39,189 nt of DNA from a virus. Below, one piece after another: positions 23,200 to 31,520 of this stretch. A program made the translations under genes and the position numbers. Each line of letters opens with the position of its first letter. The stretch's first letter is position 1. Location of the stretch: the IMG/VR virus record IMGVR_UViG_3300031237_000141, positions 1-39,189 of that record, one strand, 5' to 3'. Below the pieces are notes generated by a model. It worked only from the letters and a program-made list of their open reading frames with translations. It was not told the origin of the DNA and ran no database searches.

Positions 23200-23955
23200 T
23201 TAATGACGGCGCCGACGTGCCGTTTTATTTCTGTATTCGAACCATTCCGGCGTGCCCATCTTGGGTTCCGAACCACCACTACCGCCGCTCGAGCCACCAT
23301 CGACTCCCTCAACCGGAGGGGGCGCTTTCGAGACTTGCTTGGTCATTTCCTTGGCCGCACGCCCAGCGAGTTTCGTCATCTCAATTCCCATTTGCATGGG
23401 CGAAAGGCCCATCACACGCATGGCCTCACCCAAATTCTCAGACTTGCCGAGCCATGTCACGAGCTTTTCCGGGTTCGGCACGCTAGTGATGACCGACAGG
23501 AATTCGGGGCCGCCAATGCCGGCCATCGTCAGGTTCTGCACCGACGTGTCATAGTCAGCGCCGAACTCCTTACGCGCTGCGGCATCAACCTCCGCAATGC
23601 GGCTGCTGGTCTGCTGCTCGGCCATGCGCTGCTGAATCATCTGCTCGGCATAGGTACGCGCGAGCTGTTCGACATTCGGATGCTGCTGGGTGGCCATAAC
23701 CGGGGTGGTTTCTGACCCATCACCGGGCTGTCCGGCCTGTAGTGCAGCTAGTTGCTGTTGCAGGCGCGCATTCTCAGCTGCGATCTGCTCAGCGCGTTGT
23801 TCTGCTGCTCGGCGCGCCGCCGCCAGTTCGCCCATGCGCTTCGGCACCCATTCAGGCGGCTGCGCATTCTGATTTGGCTGCTGCGTATCTTGGAGCGCGC
23901 CATCGTTCGGTGCGGCAACCGTTTCAGTCGATGTCGTTTCTACTACTTGGTCCAT
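23200..23955 (-). CDS. Scaffolding protein, 251 aa
   Basis: Located between portal and coat, the standard position for a P22-like scaffold. The N-terminus is disordered and Gln/Pro/Asn-rich, followed by a strong coiled coil (RMGELAAARRAAEQRAEQ and IAAENARLQQQLAALQAG, about 40-76), a helical middle, a Gly/Ser-rich hinge (GGSSGGSGGS) and a basic end (KTARRRRH). P22 scaffold also binds coat through a small basic C-terminal helix-turn-helix. Scaffold helps coat assemble the procapsid and then leaves. Sequence similarity alone would not identify it; position and build do. Confidence 0.78.
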   Translation of the reverse strand: MDQVVETTSTETVAAPNDGALQDTQQPNQNAQPPEWVPKRMGELAAARRAAEQRAEQIAAENARLQQQLAALQAGQPGDGSETTPVMATQQHPNVEQLARTYAEQMIQQRMAEQQTSSRIAEVDAAARKEFGADYDTSVQNLTMAGIGGPEFLSVITSVPNPEKLVTWLGKSENLGEAMRVMGLSPMQMGIEMTKLAGRAAKEMTKQVSKAPPPVEGVDGGSSGGSGGSEPKMGTPEWFEYRNKTARRRRH

Positions 23956-23979
23956 GATTTTCCTCGATTGATGGGCGGT

Positions 23980-26175
23980 TTATTGTTGGGGTAATGGAGC
24001 TGCGGCTTGTGGTTGCGGGCTGGAATCGGTGACAGTGGGCAGCCCCATTGCATAGGCTGCCGCTGGATCGATCGTAGGCGGATTGACGTCTTCTCCCGGA
24101 TTCGGGGCCGTTAGCACTTCAGTACCGAGCTTTTCGGCAATGAGGCCGAGGATGTTGGGATCGAGTGCGCCCAAGATCGACTTGAGGCGATCCGTCTCGG
24201 CCTTGAATGCAGCCGTGATGGCCTCGCGCTCGTTCTCCATGCGCAGCGCCAGGTGATTGAGTGCCTCCATGTCCAGGCGCCGATTCTCGATGTCCAGCGC
24301 GCGGTCCTTTTCAGCCAGCGCCTCCGATAGTTGCTTGACCATATCCGCCGCGGCTTGCAGCTGCTGCAGCAATTGCTGCTCCTTCGGCGTGGGGCCATCT
24401 CCAACCACCCCCGGGTTCGTAGCATTGATCCAGTTACGCATGCGCTCACGCAACTTGTCGGCAATCGGGAAGTCAGCCACCGCCATATAGAGGTCGCCGA
24501 TGACTTGGGCCATCGCCGGATTGGCAACGATCAGATTCGTGAGCGCTTCAAAAGCTTCTTCGCGCTTGGTGTCATAGCTCGGGCCAGGATCCACAACCAC
24601 TTCATAGCGGCCGACATTCGGATTGAAGCTTGCATTGACACGATTCTCTTGCGCGACTTTTTCCATGCGAAGCGCTTCGGTTTGCTTCGGGTCGATGACC
24701 ACTGTCTGCTGCTCGCCATCCTCGGCCATGATGCGCAGCACGCGCCGCGTGTCATATACCTTCGGAATCAGGTCGACCAGTTGAACACCAGTAAAGCGCA
24801 ACGCATCGTTCAGCGCATCCGGGAAATGGAACGTTACGCGCTCGCCCTGCTTCTGGCGCTTCGTGATCGATACCCCGCTAATCTCGTTGCCCTGTTCGCT
24901 GAAAGTGGCCTCATATTGGCCGCTCGACATCATCAGCTCGCGCTCAGCTACCTGCATGCCCTCAAGATAGGCCGGAGAACTGTTCGGCGGCTGCTGACGT
25001 TGCGGAGGCGGGATGGCGTTGCCATTTTCGTCCGCATGGTTGTATGGCAGATAAGCGTGGTTCTGCGTGTTCGCAGTTGCCCAATAGTTCTCAAGCCCCT
25101 CGATGGCTTCGACAGGGGCTGTCCACGGCGATTTGCTCTGCAACGCACCATATTCCAGTGCTGCGGATGCGTTGTAGTTGTAGGCGCGCTGCGCATCCTT
25201 CTGATACCGGATAAGGCCCTTTCGATCAAGGCGCCCTTCGATGACGATCTCCTCGCCTGGCACGCGGATGATGGGGACATAGGCGCCAGGCCAAATCCCC
25301 TTTTCTGCGATGGCGTTCCCGGCGATCACATAGAGGCGCACCGTCTTCTTGTCGACGCGGCGACGCATGACAACTTCCGAATCTTCCCGATGGGCCGCAG
25401 CATACAGTGCACGCTCGTTTGCCTCCATCTCGGACTCACGAACAAAGCGCATGCTTCCATCATCGTTCGGAATGGCATAGAGCCATTCCTTGCGCGTCTC
25501 GACCTCGTAGTAGTTCGCCGTGCGGACCGTATCCTTCATGATCCATGACTGCACGCCATTGTTATCGGCGCCCATTGGAATCTTCACACGGGGGTACTTG
25601 TCCTCGAACTTGTCGCGCGGCATATCTTCGTAGATAAAGCCGAAGCGTGCATCGGAGCCATCGAGGTTCTTGATGTGCGGATCTAGGTACACCGAAAGAG
25701 GATCGGGCACCTGCTTGATGCGGATCTCCTGATCGAAGCTATTGTCATCAGCGTATTCGGTCACAAGGCGCCAATAGCCAATGCCCGCGCCCACTTGGAA
25801 CTGTGCTGCGATCTTGTAGGCAGTCGCTGCCTGTGATTTCACCTGGATATGCCGGATCACGGCACCATAGATCTGCGCCGATTCATAAGTCGCTTCATCG
25901 CCAGTTGGCTTGACCGTGATCGCCGGCAGATTTTCCTTCATCTGATTGACCACATGCAGCCAATGCGTATGCACTTTGTTGATCGTCACCATCGGCAGCC
26001 CAGAGATCTGGCGACGTGCGCGCACTGCTGCATCCCATTGCGCCTGATTGTCCGGGTCGGCATACAAGAATTCGACATCGTTCTTGAAGCGCTGACGAGC
26101 GTCGCCCTCCCACTCCTGCGCTTCCTTGAAGCGACGATGGGCGCGCGCAATAATGTCTTCGTCTTTATCTGCCAT
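23980..26175 (-). CDS. Portal protein, P22 gp1-like, 731 aa
   Basis: A long portal of the P22 type: FKEAQEWEGDARQRFKNDVEFLYADPDNQAQWD near the start, then PMVTINKVHTHWLHVVNQMKENLPAI, VPDPLSVYLDPH, and GQYEATFSEQGNEISGVSITKRQ, a set I recall for these portals. The C-terminal 200 residues are a Gln-, Glu- and Leu-rich helical barrel-like region (EQQLLQQLQAAADMVKQLSEALAEKD) and a Pro/Gln tail. Twelve copies form the DNA-entry vertex. The frame opens at an ATG at 26190 inside the terminase gene; the ATG at 26175 follows the terminase stop and is preferred. Confidence 0.92.
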   Translation of the reverse strand: MADKDEDIIARAHRRFKEAQEWEGDARQRFKNDVEFLYADPDNQAQWDAAVRARRQISGLPMVTINKVHTHWLHVVNQMKENLPAITVKPTGDEATYESAQIYGAVIRHIQVKSQAATAYKIAAQFQVGAGIGYWRLVTEYADDNSFDQEIRIKQVPDPLSVYLDPHIKNLDGSDARFGFIYEDMPRDKFEDKYPRVKIPMGADNNGVQSWIMKDTVRTANYYEVETRKEWLYAIPNDDGSMRFVRESEMEANERALYAAAHREDSEVVMRRRVDKKTVRLYVIAGNAIAEKGIWPGAYVPIIRVPGEEIVIEGRLDRKGLIRYQKDAQRAYNYNASAALEYGALQSKSPWTAPVEAIEGLENYWATANTQNHAYLPYNHADENGNAIPPPQRQQPPNSSPAYLEGMQVAERELMMSSGQYEATFSEQGNEISGVSITKRQKQGERVTFHFPDALNDALRFTGVQLVDLIPKVYDTRRVLRIMAEDGEQQTVVIDPKQTEALRMEKVAQENRVNASFNPNVGRYEVVVDPGPSYDTKREEAFEALTNLIVANPAMAQVIGDLYMAVADFPIADKLRERMRNWINATNPGVVGDGPTPKEQQLLQQLQAAADMVKQLSEALAEKDRALDIENRRLDMEALNHLALRMENEREAITAAFKAETDRLKSILGALDPNILGLIAEKLGTEVLTAPNPGEDVNPPTIDPAAAYAMGLPTVTDSSPQPQAAAPLPQQ

Positions 26176-26177
26176 GT

Positions 26178-27515
26178 TTAGCCCATCCATTGGCCATTGA
26201 AGCGGCCGGTTTGCAGCGCATGGGGTTGTCGCTTCGGTTTGGCAAGTTCATGTTTCTTCGGTTCACGAAGCGCGACGGCCATGTAGCCGAACGCATCCGC
26301 AGCATGGGATGCCCAATCGTGCAAAGGCGCATTGCTCAACTGCTTCGTCTCTTCATCCACGTCATATCGGTAGTTGCGCAGTGCCGTAATGCCTTCCTCC
26401 GTGCGCTTCTCATCGAAGTAGATGAGCGGGAACATCAGGCGGGCAGCCTCGATACGGGTATCGATTGATGTCTTGGGAACCGTACGCACCTTGAATCCCG
26501 CATCGCGCAGTTGTTGTGCAACGGTACGCGCAGAAGCGAGCAATTCATTGTTCGCATCATGTGGTAGCCAACAGTCCCCGAAGACATAGCGCTTGGCTTG
26601 CAGGTCGGGGATGTACTCTCCGATATGCTTGCCCACGCCTTCCATGTAGTCGATGACGCGATACTCGAACGGGCCCAGCTGCGCGAACCAGATGGCCGTC
26701 TTGTCGGCGCGGCCCAGATCCCAAAAGAGATGCACTGGCTTGGACGGATCGTATGGCACACGCATGATGCGATCAGCCGCGTCACGCAGCTCGCGCGCAT
26801 AGACAGCCCCCATGATCGGCGCTTCAAACGAGCACATGAACTCTTGATCGAACAGCGCATTGCCCATTGCCTCGCCGAAGTCGCGCACATATTCGGCACG
26901 AAGCTTTACGAGTTGTTCGAGCGTGTATTGCCCTGTCTCGTTGGCAGTTAGGATCTGCGCGAAGGCATCAGGATCGTCTTTGGCGCCTCTGAAGGTCGTG
27001 TATGCATGGTTCTTGCCGCGTGGCGTGGTGATGAATATCTGCCAGCCGTTGTTCTCGGCGATGATGGGGCGCAGGTATGCCTTTGCAGCCGGATTGGAAA
27101 GCGCCCACTCCGAATAGACAATGCCCACCGGAGGCGAGCCGACCATCGCGTTGTAATTGTCCGATCCAAGAACCTGCCACGTCGAGCCATTGATGAACTC
27201 GATGTACATTTCCTGATCGTTCTTTTTGCTGCGGATCTGGAGCGGAAAGGCTTCGTCAATACGCTTCTTGCCGGTGCGTGGATTGACCGCATTCCAGATC
27301 GCCTTACGCGCCTGGGCAGCCATCGGGAGCATGTGCCAGTAACTGCCGATGCGCTCGAAAGAGGCCACTGCGGTGCGGTGGAGTGCAACCTCATCCTTGC
27401 CCGCGCGACGACTCCAGATCAACTCAGCATGCTTCCCGCCCTTTTCGAGATAATCCCAGGCAGGACGCTGATAAGGGCGCGGGCGCCATCCGTTAGGAAG
27501 TTGGATCGTCGCCAT
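26178..27515 (-). CDS. Terminase large subunit, 445 aa
   Basis: The DNA-packaging motor. ATPase: Walker A-like SRRAGKD (35-41), Walker B around GIVYSEWA (131-138, catalytic E136) and a coupling motif ITTPRGKNH (162-170). Nuclease: D266 and D271 in HLFWDLGRADKTA, GDCWLPHD (313-320) and D407 in WASHAADAFGYMA, the RNase H-like acidic cluster. It cuts concatemers and pumps DNA into the procapsid through the portal encoded next. It overlaps the small subunit gene by 23 bases. Confidence 0.94.
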   Translation of the reverse strand: MATIQLPNGWRPRPYQRPAWDYLEKGGKHAELIWSRRAGKDEVALHRTAVASFERIGSYWHMLPMAAQARKAIWNAVNPRTGKKRIDEAFPLQIRSKKNDQEMYIEFINGSTWQVLGSDNYNAMVGSPPVGIVYSEWALSNPAAKAYLRPIIAENNGWQIFITTPRGKNHAYTTFRGAKDDPDAFAQILTANETGQYTLEQLVKLRAEYVRDFGEAMGNALFDQEFMCSFEAPIMGAVYARELRDAADRIMRVPYDPSKPVHLFWDLGRADKTAIWFAQLGPFEYRVIDYMEGVGKHIGEYIPDLQAKRYVFGDCWLPHDANNELLASARTVAQQLRDAGFKVRTVPKTSIDTRIEAARLMFPLIYFDEKRTEEGITALRNYRYDVDEETKQLSNAPLHDWASHAADAFGYMAVALREPKKHELAKPKRQPHALQTGRFNGQWMG

Positions 27516-27801
27516 GGCTCTCTCCGAACTTCACGATCTGAATGGTGAGAGGCTGGCCACCCTCTCCCGTTACCTGAAGTGGCAATAGCTTCGGATAGAT
27601 GCTCCCCCAGAAGATGCGCTCATTCGCTGGATCTTCTTTGGCCCAAGCCACTAGACGGTCAGCGCCGCCAAGTTCCTCTGCCGCTTGAGCGATAGCATCC
27701 TTCGCCGCCTTGGTGGTTTTGTTCAACGCACCTTTCGGACGACCCTTGCCAGCAGCAGGAGGTTTGCGAGTGACAATTTTTGTCACTTCTTTAGTGCTCA
27801 T
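27493..27801 (-). CDS. Probable terminase small subunit, 102 aa
   Basis: Basic N-terminus (KIVTRKPPAAGKGRPKGALNKTTKAAKDAI), then GGADRLVAWAKEDPANERIFWGSIYPKLLPLQV, which from memory is typical of short terminase small-subunit-like proteins in such phages. The GRPKGALNK segment looks like an AT-hook-like DNA-binding start. It overlaps the large subunit gene by 23 bases, as subunit genes often do. The small subunit recognises the pac site and regulates the motor. At 102 residues it is at the short end; no clear helix-turn-helix is visible. Confidence 0.75.
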   Translation of the reverse strand: MSTKEVTKIVTRKPPAAGKGRPKGALNKTTKAAKDAIAQAAEELGGADRLVAWAKEDPANERIFWGSIYPKLLPLQVTGEGGQPLTIQIVKFGESHGDDPTS

Positions 27802-27805
27802 CGCG

Positions 27806-27979
27806 TTACTTCAGCACTCCAACAGAATGCCGGCGCATGCGTACACGCCACATGATGTCGTTGCATGCGGATTGCAGATACATGCGCCAGTCTTCTCGCG
27901 ACTCGATGGCGCGGATTGCGCTGTCGCCCAATTTGCGGCGCAATTCCATCCGGCGCTTGGCGTTGTCTGCGAAGGTCAT
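27806..27979 (-). CDS. Small basic protein, 57 aa
   Basis: Open from ATG 27979 to TAA at 27806-27808, ending 4 bases before the terminase small-subunit ATG. The peptide begins MTFADNAKRRMELRRKLGDS and continues AIRAIESREDWRMYLQSACN; it is strongly basic and helical. I prefer it over a 64-codon frame covering the same bases because it has sensible composition, a start that overlaps the upstream tiny ORF's stop as TGATG, and correct placement before terS. Similar short basic proteins are found before terminase genes in related phages as I recall. Confidence 0.65.
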   Translation of the reverse strand: MTFADNAKRRMELRRKLGDSAIRAIESREDWRMYLQSACNDIMWRVRMRRHSVGVLK

Positions 27980-28047
27980 CAGTTATTCCCAATGAGCTTG
28001 TTGGTGAATCCGTAGTGAAACGAGATCCGCACCGATGCGGCAGTCAC
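27979..28047 (-). CDS. Possible tiny coupled ORF, 22 aa
   Basis: GTG at 28045-28047 overlaps the upstream gene's TGA (GTGA), and its own TGA (27979-27981) overlaps the next ATG (TGATG). The peptide starts MTAASVRISFHYGF and ends GNN. Perfect double overlap suggests a translated link between two genes; the length gives no family evidence. It may only serve to pass ribosomes on. Confidence 0.35.
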   Translation of the reverse strand: MTAASVRISFHYGFTNKLIGNN

Positions 28048-28214
28048 TTTGACGTCCCACGATCTTTCATGATGGGCACACCATTCAGCTTCACGGGCTC
28101 TGGCTTCGGCCCCGGGGGCGCTGCAACCTTGCCGCCCGCAGGCTTAGTACGCGCGGATTGGGCGCAGTTGACGGCGGCGCTCATGGAGCCACCTTTCAGA
28201 TCACTTTTCGACAT
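28044..28214 (-). CDS. Small basic protein, 56 aa, first gene of the packaging unit
   Basis: ATG at 28214 is preceded by GGAG with 7 bases spacing. The product MSKSDLKGGSMSAAVNCAQS continues with a Pro/Lys/Ala-rich stretch and ends MKDRGTSK. Not recognised. It is the first gene after a promoter-like sequence (28269-28297), and is followed by two further tiny coupled frames and then the terminase genes. Basic composition and position suggest DNA or RNA contact, but that is only inference. Confidence 0.6.
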   Translation of the reverse strand: MSKSDLKGGSMSAAVNCAQSARTKPAGGKVAAPPGPKPEPVKLNGVPIMKDRGTSK

Positions 28215-28268
28215 TTCATAGCTCCAATAAGTGAATCCGTGGCAGAAATTGCCGTTGGTTCGATGTGG

Positions 28269-28297
28269 ATGATAGTTTGGTTGCTCAAAACTTGCAA
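28269..28297 (-). promoter_or_regulatory. Possible promoter of the packaging/late unit
   Basis: On the minus strand TTGCAA (28292-28297, 4 of 6 to TTGACA) is followed after exactly 17 bases by TATCAT (28269-28274, 5 of 6). The expected leader to the ATG at 28214 is about 47 bases. An upstream hairpin GTAGC/GCTAC (28304-28317) overlaps the end of the previous gene. The 100-base gap has no other feature. Confidence 0.42.
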
Positions 28298-28313
28298 ATG
28301 TCAGTAGCAGATG

Positions 28314-28583
28314 CTACCGACATTCGATAGTTGGAGGCCAAAGGCTTCCTCCTGCCTTGACCCATTGGTCATATGCATCTTTTGGTGATCTTCCGTAGGA
28401 AGGCAAATATGTGCCTGGGATCTTGCATTCCCACCAGTGAACGGGTTCGCCGGGAACCCTAAACATAAAATGCGGACAAATCAGGAGACGAATGTGTGGC
28501 TTCTTTGGCTTAGCCTCGATTTCTCCCACGAGATTGCAAAGCAAAGCACTGGGGAGATATGAAGCACTAAGGGGCCAGATCAT
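28314..28583 (-). CDS. Hypothetical protein, 89 aa
   Basis: Not recognised. Contains RLLICPHFMFRVPGEPVHWWECK and GTYLPSYGRSPKDAYDQWVKAGG, a layout (residues around W/C, then S-P-x-x-A-Y-x-x-W) like small unnamed phage proteins. GGAG lies 7 bases before the ATG at 28583, and its start overlaps the preceding stop as ATGA. The region is more AT-rich than its neighbours. It is the last gene before the promoter of the packaging unit. Confidence 0.6.
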   Translation of the reverse strand: MIWPLSASYLPSALLCNLVGEIEAKPKKPHIRLLICPHFMFRVPGEPVHWWECKIPGTYLPSYGRSPKDAYDQWVKAGGSLWPPTIECR

Positions 28584-28684
28584 TCCTCATCTCCATCATC
28601 TCGCCCACCCGCGAAGATGGCGAGACAGAAAGCGCCAACCGTGGCGCCGCCGAGAAATGCGAAAAGGTGCGTGAGGATGGTCAT
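28580..28684 (-). CDS. Small membrane protein, 34 aa
   Basis: MTILTHLFAFLGGATVGAFC then LAIFAGGRDDGDEE: one hydrophobic segment (residues 3-25) and an acidic tail. ATG 28684 overlaps the stop of the large mosaic gene (ATGA) and the stop overlaps the next start. A longer frame covering it upstream is only a shadow of the mosaic gene. The topology suggests an inner-membrane peptide. Role unknown. Confidence 0.62.
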   Translation of the reverse strand: MTILTHLFAFLGGATVGAFCLAIFAGGRDDGDEE

Positions 28685-30084
28685 AGCTTCTCCTTGTGGG
28701 CCTCGAGAAATTCTCTCGCTTCCTTCACCGTCAGCATGTCGCGTACGAAGCGGCGGTCGTCGGGTGGGTAGCCTTGGTAGCGATGGCATACCTGCTCTTC
28801 GAGTTCTTCGACCAAGTCCTCTACGATGGTGCGCCAGCACTTCTCCTGCTCGATGGGTGTCGGAATAGCGGCGCCAAGCATGCCGACGCGAACGGTGCCC
28901 GCCATCTCGGGAGCGGCCGCGTGCAAGCGTTGCTCTAGTTGATGATGGGTTAGCCATTCAGCCGCAAAGCCGTCCAGTGTTCCATCCGTCTCGCGCTCAA
29001 AGCAGTCGCCATCCGAGAAGCTGTAGTTCTCGCCATTCCATACCGCCAGCGTCGGGCCTTCCCCATCATACGTGCGGTCAATCACTACTGCGAACGGTTG
29101 TGCCGGGTATGGGGCAGGCGATGCAGCGAGTATCGACTGAAGCGTTTCAGCGGTGCCGGGCAAGCCTTCGTCTCGGGCAAGGTCCATGACTTCGAGGATC
29201 GCTTCCCGTTGCCCCTCCGTCAGCACGGCGGGCGATGCGCTCGGCTCGCTCTGTTGCGGGGCAGCCGGTGCCGCGCTTGCCGGAGGCGTGGAAGCCGCGG
29301 TCTTGCAGGCTTCGCGGGAATCCTTTGCTACGCAGTAGAGTTGCAGCAGCTCATCGACCACTGCCGTGTCACCGGCATACCAACGCAGGCCCAGTTCGGT
29401 CATGTGGCCCTGGAATTGCCGCAGCATCTCGGCCAGCCCGGATTCCTTATGGCCGCGCACCAGCGCATTGGCCGCCTGCATGAGCATGCCCGAGTAGTCC
29501 ACCCGCATGCCTTTGTGCTCGGCCGCCAGCAGCGGTACAGCCGGTGCCTGGGCCGCGCGGAGGATTCTTGGCGCCCACCATGCCGGATCGCCGATGATGG
29601 TTCCGGCCGGCATTTCCTGCGCCAGCCAGGCGGCGAAGTCGGTCTGTTCGGCCTGCGTTGCCTGGGCGGAAACGGTGGCGCCCGATAGCGCGGCACGAGC
29701 GGCCCTGCGGGCATCGTCCAGCGCGCTCAATGCGTCCTGCTGACCGCCGTCGATCATCGACAGGTATTGCTCCTGCGTGCGCATGCTGCACAGCGCATCG
29801 CAGGCCGCCTCCAGGTCGCGTAGTGCCGTGATGACCGGCTGGGCGGCACCGGGGGCGGCGAGCAGCGCCACGAATTCCGGCTCAGACAGCAGCCCGGATA
29901 TTGCGTCATAGATCAGGAAGCGTTCGCCATCGGTCGGCGTGTGGCTGCCCTCGTCGGCTCGCAGCTCGTAGTCCTCCAGGTAGTCCTTGATCGCCTTGTC
30001 GATGGCGGGCAAGTCGCGCTTCACCGGCTCCGCGCTCTCCCCCATTGCGCGGGTGTCGGGGCGGTTGTTGGTAGTGTTTGTCAT
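28681..30084 (-). CDS. Mosaic phage protein carrying two shared modules, 467 aa
   Basis: No named domain. It is built of segments shared with neighbours. GMRVDYSGMLMQAANALV and GLAEMLRQFQGHMTELGLRW with a following DTAVVDELLQLYCVAKDSR (about residues 190-270) recur in the 31758-32387 protein. LTEGQREAILEVMDLARDEG with its following GLPGTAETLQSILAAS (about 285-325) recurs in the 30765-31520 protein, with 99 identical bases. Segments are separated by Ala/Pro linkers. AAGGAGG lies 4 bases before the ATG, an unusually strong ribosome site, placed over the end of the methyltransferase gene. Function unknown. Confidence 0.78.
   Translation of the reverse strand: MTNTTNNRPDTRAMGESAEPVKRDLPAIDKAIKDYLEDYELRADEGSHTPTDGERFLIYDAISGLLSEPEFVALLAAPGAAQPVITALRDLEAACDALCSMRTQEQYLSMIDGGQQDALSALDDARRAARAALSGATVSAQATQAEQTDFAAWLAQEMPAGTIIGDPAWWAPRILRAAQAPAVPLLAAEHKGMRVDYSGMLMQAANALVRGHKESGLAEMLRQFQGHMTELGLRWYAGDTAVVDELLQLYCVAKDSREACKTAASTPPASAAPAAPQQSEPSASPAVLTEGQREAILEVMDLARDEGLPGTAETLQSILAASPAPYPAQPFAVVIDRTYDGEGPTLAVWNGENYSFSDGDCFERETDGTLDGFAAEWLTHHQLEQRLHAAAPEMAGTVRVGMLGAAIPTPIEQEKCWRTIVEDLVEELEEQVCHRYQGYPPDDRRFVRDMLTVKEAREFLEAHKEKL
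29126..29224. repeat. 99-bp direct repeat, copy 1
   Basis: Identical to 31219-31317, same strand and frame. It encodes the core of the shared module LTEGQREAILEVMDLARDEG (and onward). The flanks remain similar for some 20 bases each side with scattered differences, then diverge. The repeat brackets the cytosine methyltransferase gene. Confidence 0.97.
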
Positions 30085-30093
30085 GCTGCCTCC

Positions 30094-30768
30094 TTATTCG
30101 CTGAGTATTTCCCATGCAGTTGCAGCCACGATAGGTATTTGCCCGTTTCCAATGGCTTTGTATCGGTCCACCCGTCCGGCCAGCCCATCAACCATTCCTG
30201 ATTCTCCGGGGTGGGCCGACCAAACACGGTGACGAAATTCCGCGCTGACGGCCATTTCTGCATGGACGCTGCGGCGTAGTTCGCTTTCGTCGTCGGCGTA
30301 TGCAAGTAGCCAATACCTGACCCGAACATGGTCACCACCCAGGTCCGACGCGCTAAGGGGAATTGCTCGGGTTTTGTAACCCATCTGCTCGAGGTCATCG
30401 GCCGCGCCGTCGATTGCACCTCGGTTGACGTTCTCGGCAAATACGTAGCGGGGAGCGACATCTGCCACGATCCGCCGCATTTCCGGCCAGAGATCGTCAG
30501 CATTATTTCTTCCCGCAGCCGCGGTGCTATAGGCTTGACAGGGAAACCCGCCAACCACCACGTCAACAATTCCCCTCCACGGCCTGCCATCAAAGGTGCG
30601 CACATCATCCCAAATCGGGAAAGGCGGAAAAACACAGTCGTTCTGTCGCTCCACAAGGACGGCTTGGGCAGATGGCTCTCTCTCGACGGCACAGATGCAG
30701 CGATGTCCAAGTAACTGGCCAGCGAGGATGCCGCCACCAGCGCCCGCGAATAGATGAAGCTCATTCAT
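30094..30768 (-). CDS. Compact C5 DNA cytosine methyltransferase, 224 aa
   Basis: Motifs of the DNA cytosine-C5 class in order: I, LHLFAGAGGG (4-13); IV, GGFPCQAYS with nucleophile C77; VI, ENV (112-114); VIII, HVRVRYWLLA (147-156); X, AIGNGQIPIVAATAW near 205-219. It transfers a methyl group from S-adenosylmethionine to cytosine. The target-recognition region between VIII and X has only about 45 residues, so the enzyme is far smaller than Dcm-like proteins (above 300), as in some phage enzymes. No restriction endonuclease gene is adjacent, so self-protection against host restriction is likely. Its ATG overlaps the preceding stop as ATGA. Confidence 0.88.
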   Translation of the reverse strand: MNELHLFAGAGGGILAGQLLGHRCICAVEREPSAQAVLVERQNDCVFPPFPIWDDVRTFDGRPWRGIVDVVVGGFPCQAYSTAAAGRNNADDLWPEMRRIVADVAPRYVFAENVNRGAIDGAADDLEQMGYKTRAIPLSASDLGGDHVRVRYWLLAYADDESELRRSVHAEMAVSAEFRHRVWSAHPGESGMVDGLAGRVDRYKAIGNGQIPIVAATAWEILSE

Positions 30769-31520
30769 TTCTCTCCCTTCTTTTCGGCCTGCGATGCTGC
30801 GATGGCTGCGCTAGCCCTTCGCGCCATTTCCAGCACTGCATCGCGTTGCCATTTCCGATCATCAGGGCCACCATCTGATCGGCCTGAAAGAGTGTCGGAC
30901 CCATATTGGCGGATGCTTTCCAGTGCTTCGATTAGCGCGCCGCTTGCGGGGGCAGGCAATGCGGCGCGCAAACAGCCTCGATGCTCGCTTTCCGTCACCA
31001 AATACCCGCAGCATTGGCAGCGCAAGGTAGGAGGCGGCAGATCCTCATTGATCACTACCGACTCTGTATGCTCCTCAACGGTAGCGCGCAGTTGCTGGTT
31101 AGCCTGAATGGCGGCGGACAGTTTCACCTGAAGATCAGCGCAACGGTGCAGAAGTCGCGTTGCACGGTCGCTGCTACCCTCATTGGTCGCGGCAGGTTGC
31201 GGGGCGGAAGGCGATGCGGCGAGTATCGACTGAAGCGTTTCAGCGGTGCCGGGCAAGCCTTCGTCTCGGGCAAGGTCCATGACTTCGAGGATCGCTTCCC
31301 GTTGCCCCTCCGTCAGCGCGGCAGGCGATGCGCTCGGCGCAAGTGCGGCTGCATATAGGCGCTTCATCAACGCCTCATGCTCGTCCGGGCTATTCGGTTC
31401 CAGATGCCACTGGATAGCCTTTGCGGCGTCCCACAGTAGCCGTGACATGCCGCCTACCGGCACCGCGAGTTGCGCGCCGGCGCTCGGCTCGCTCTGCATA
31501 TCCTTTTCGTCAATCATCAT
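30765..31520 (-). CDS. Mosaic phage protein with zinc-ribbon-like cysteines, 251 aa
   Basis: Contains the shared module LTEGQREAILEVMDLARDEG (about 70-110). Then comes a coiled-coil stretch (RLLHRCADLQVKLSAAIQANQ, about 123-143) and LRCQCCGYLVTESEHRGCL with several Cys and His (about 165-185), which could bind zinc. Shared segments match the 28681-30084 protein, with 99 identical bases. GGAGGAAGTC lies directly before two successive ATGs. ATGA overlap links it to the methyltransferase gene. Function unknown. Confidence 0.72.
   Translation of the reverse strand: MMIDEKDMQSEPSAGAQLAVPVGGMSRLLWDAAKAIQWHLEPNSPDEHEALMKRLYAAALAPSASPAALTEGQREAILEVMDLARDEGLPGTAETLQSILAASPSAPQPAATNEGSSDRATRLLHRCADLQVKLSAAIQANQQLRATVEEHTESVVINEDLPPPTLRCQCCGYLVTESEHRGCLRAALPAPASGALIEALESIRQYGSDTLSGRSDGGPDDRKWQRDAVLEMARRASAAIAASQAEKKGEK
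31219..31317. repeat. 99-bp direct repeat, copy 2
   Basis: Identical to 29126-29224 in the same orientation and coding frame. Together the two copies flank 2 kb holding the cytosine methyltransferase gene, so homologous recombination could delete or duplicate that gene while fusing the two mosaic genes in frame. Recombinants would be seen as a single hybrid gene. Confidence 0.97.

Noticed and set aside
27798-27992. 64-codon frame before the small terminase
   Set aside because: His/Arg-rich composition typical of a shadow frame; the 57-aa frame at 27806-27979 has better start coupling and composition.
28580-28957. 125-codon version of the small membrane protein
   Set aside because: The upstream 90 codons are Arg/His-rich shadow of the mosaic gene; only the last 34 codons, starting at an ATG that overlaps the mosaic gene's stop, look real.
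30081-30764. Long frame overlapping the C5 methyltransferase
   Set aside because: It covers the same bases in another frame and shows none of the methyltransferase motifs, which are complete in 30094-30768.
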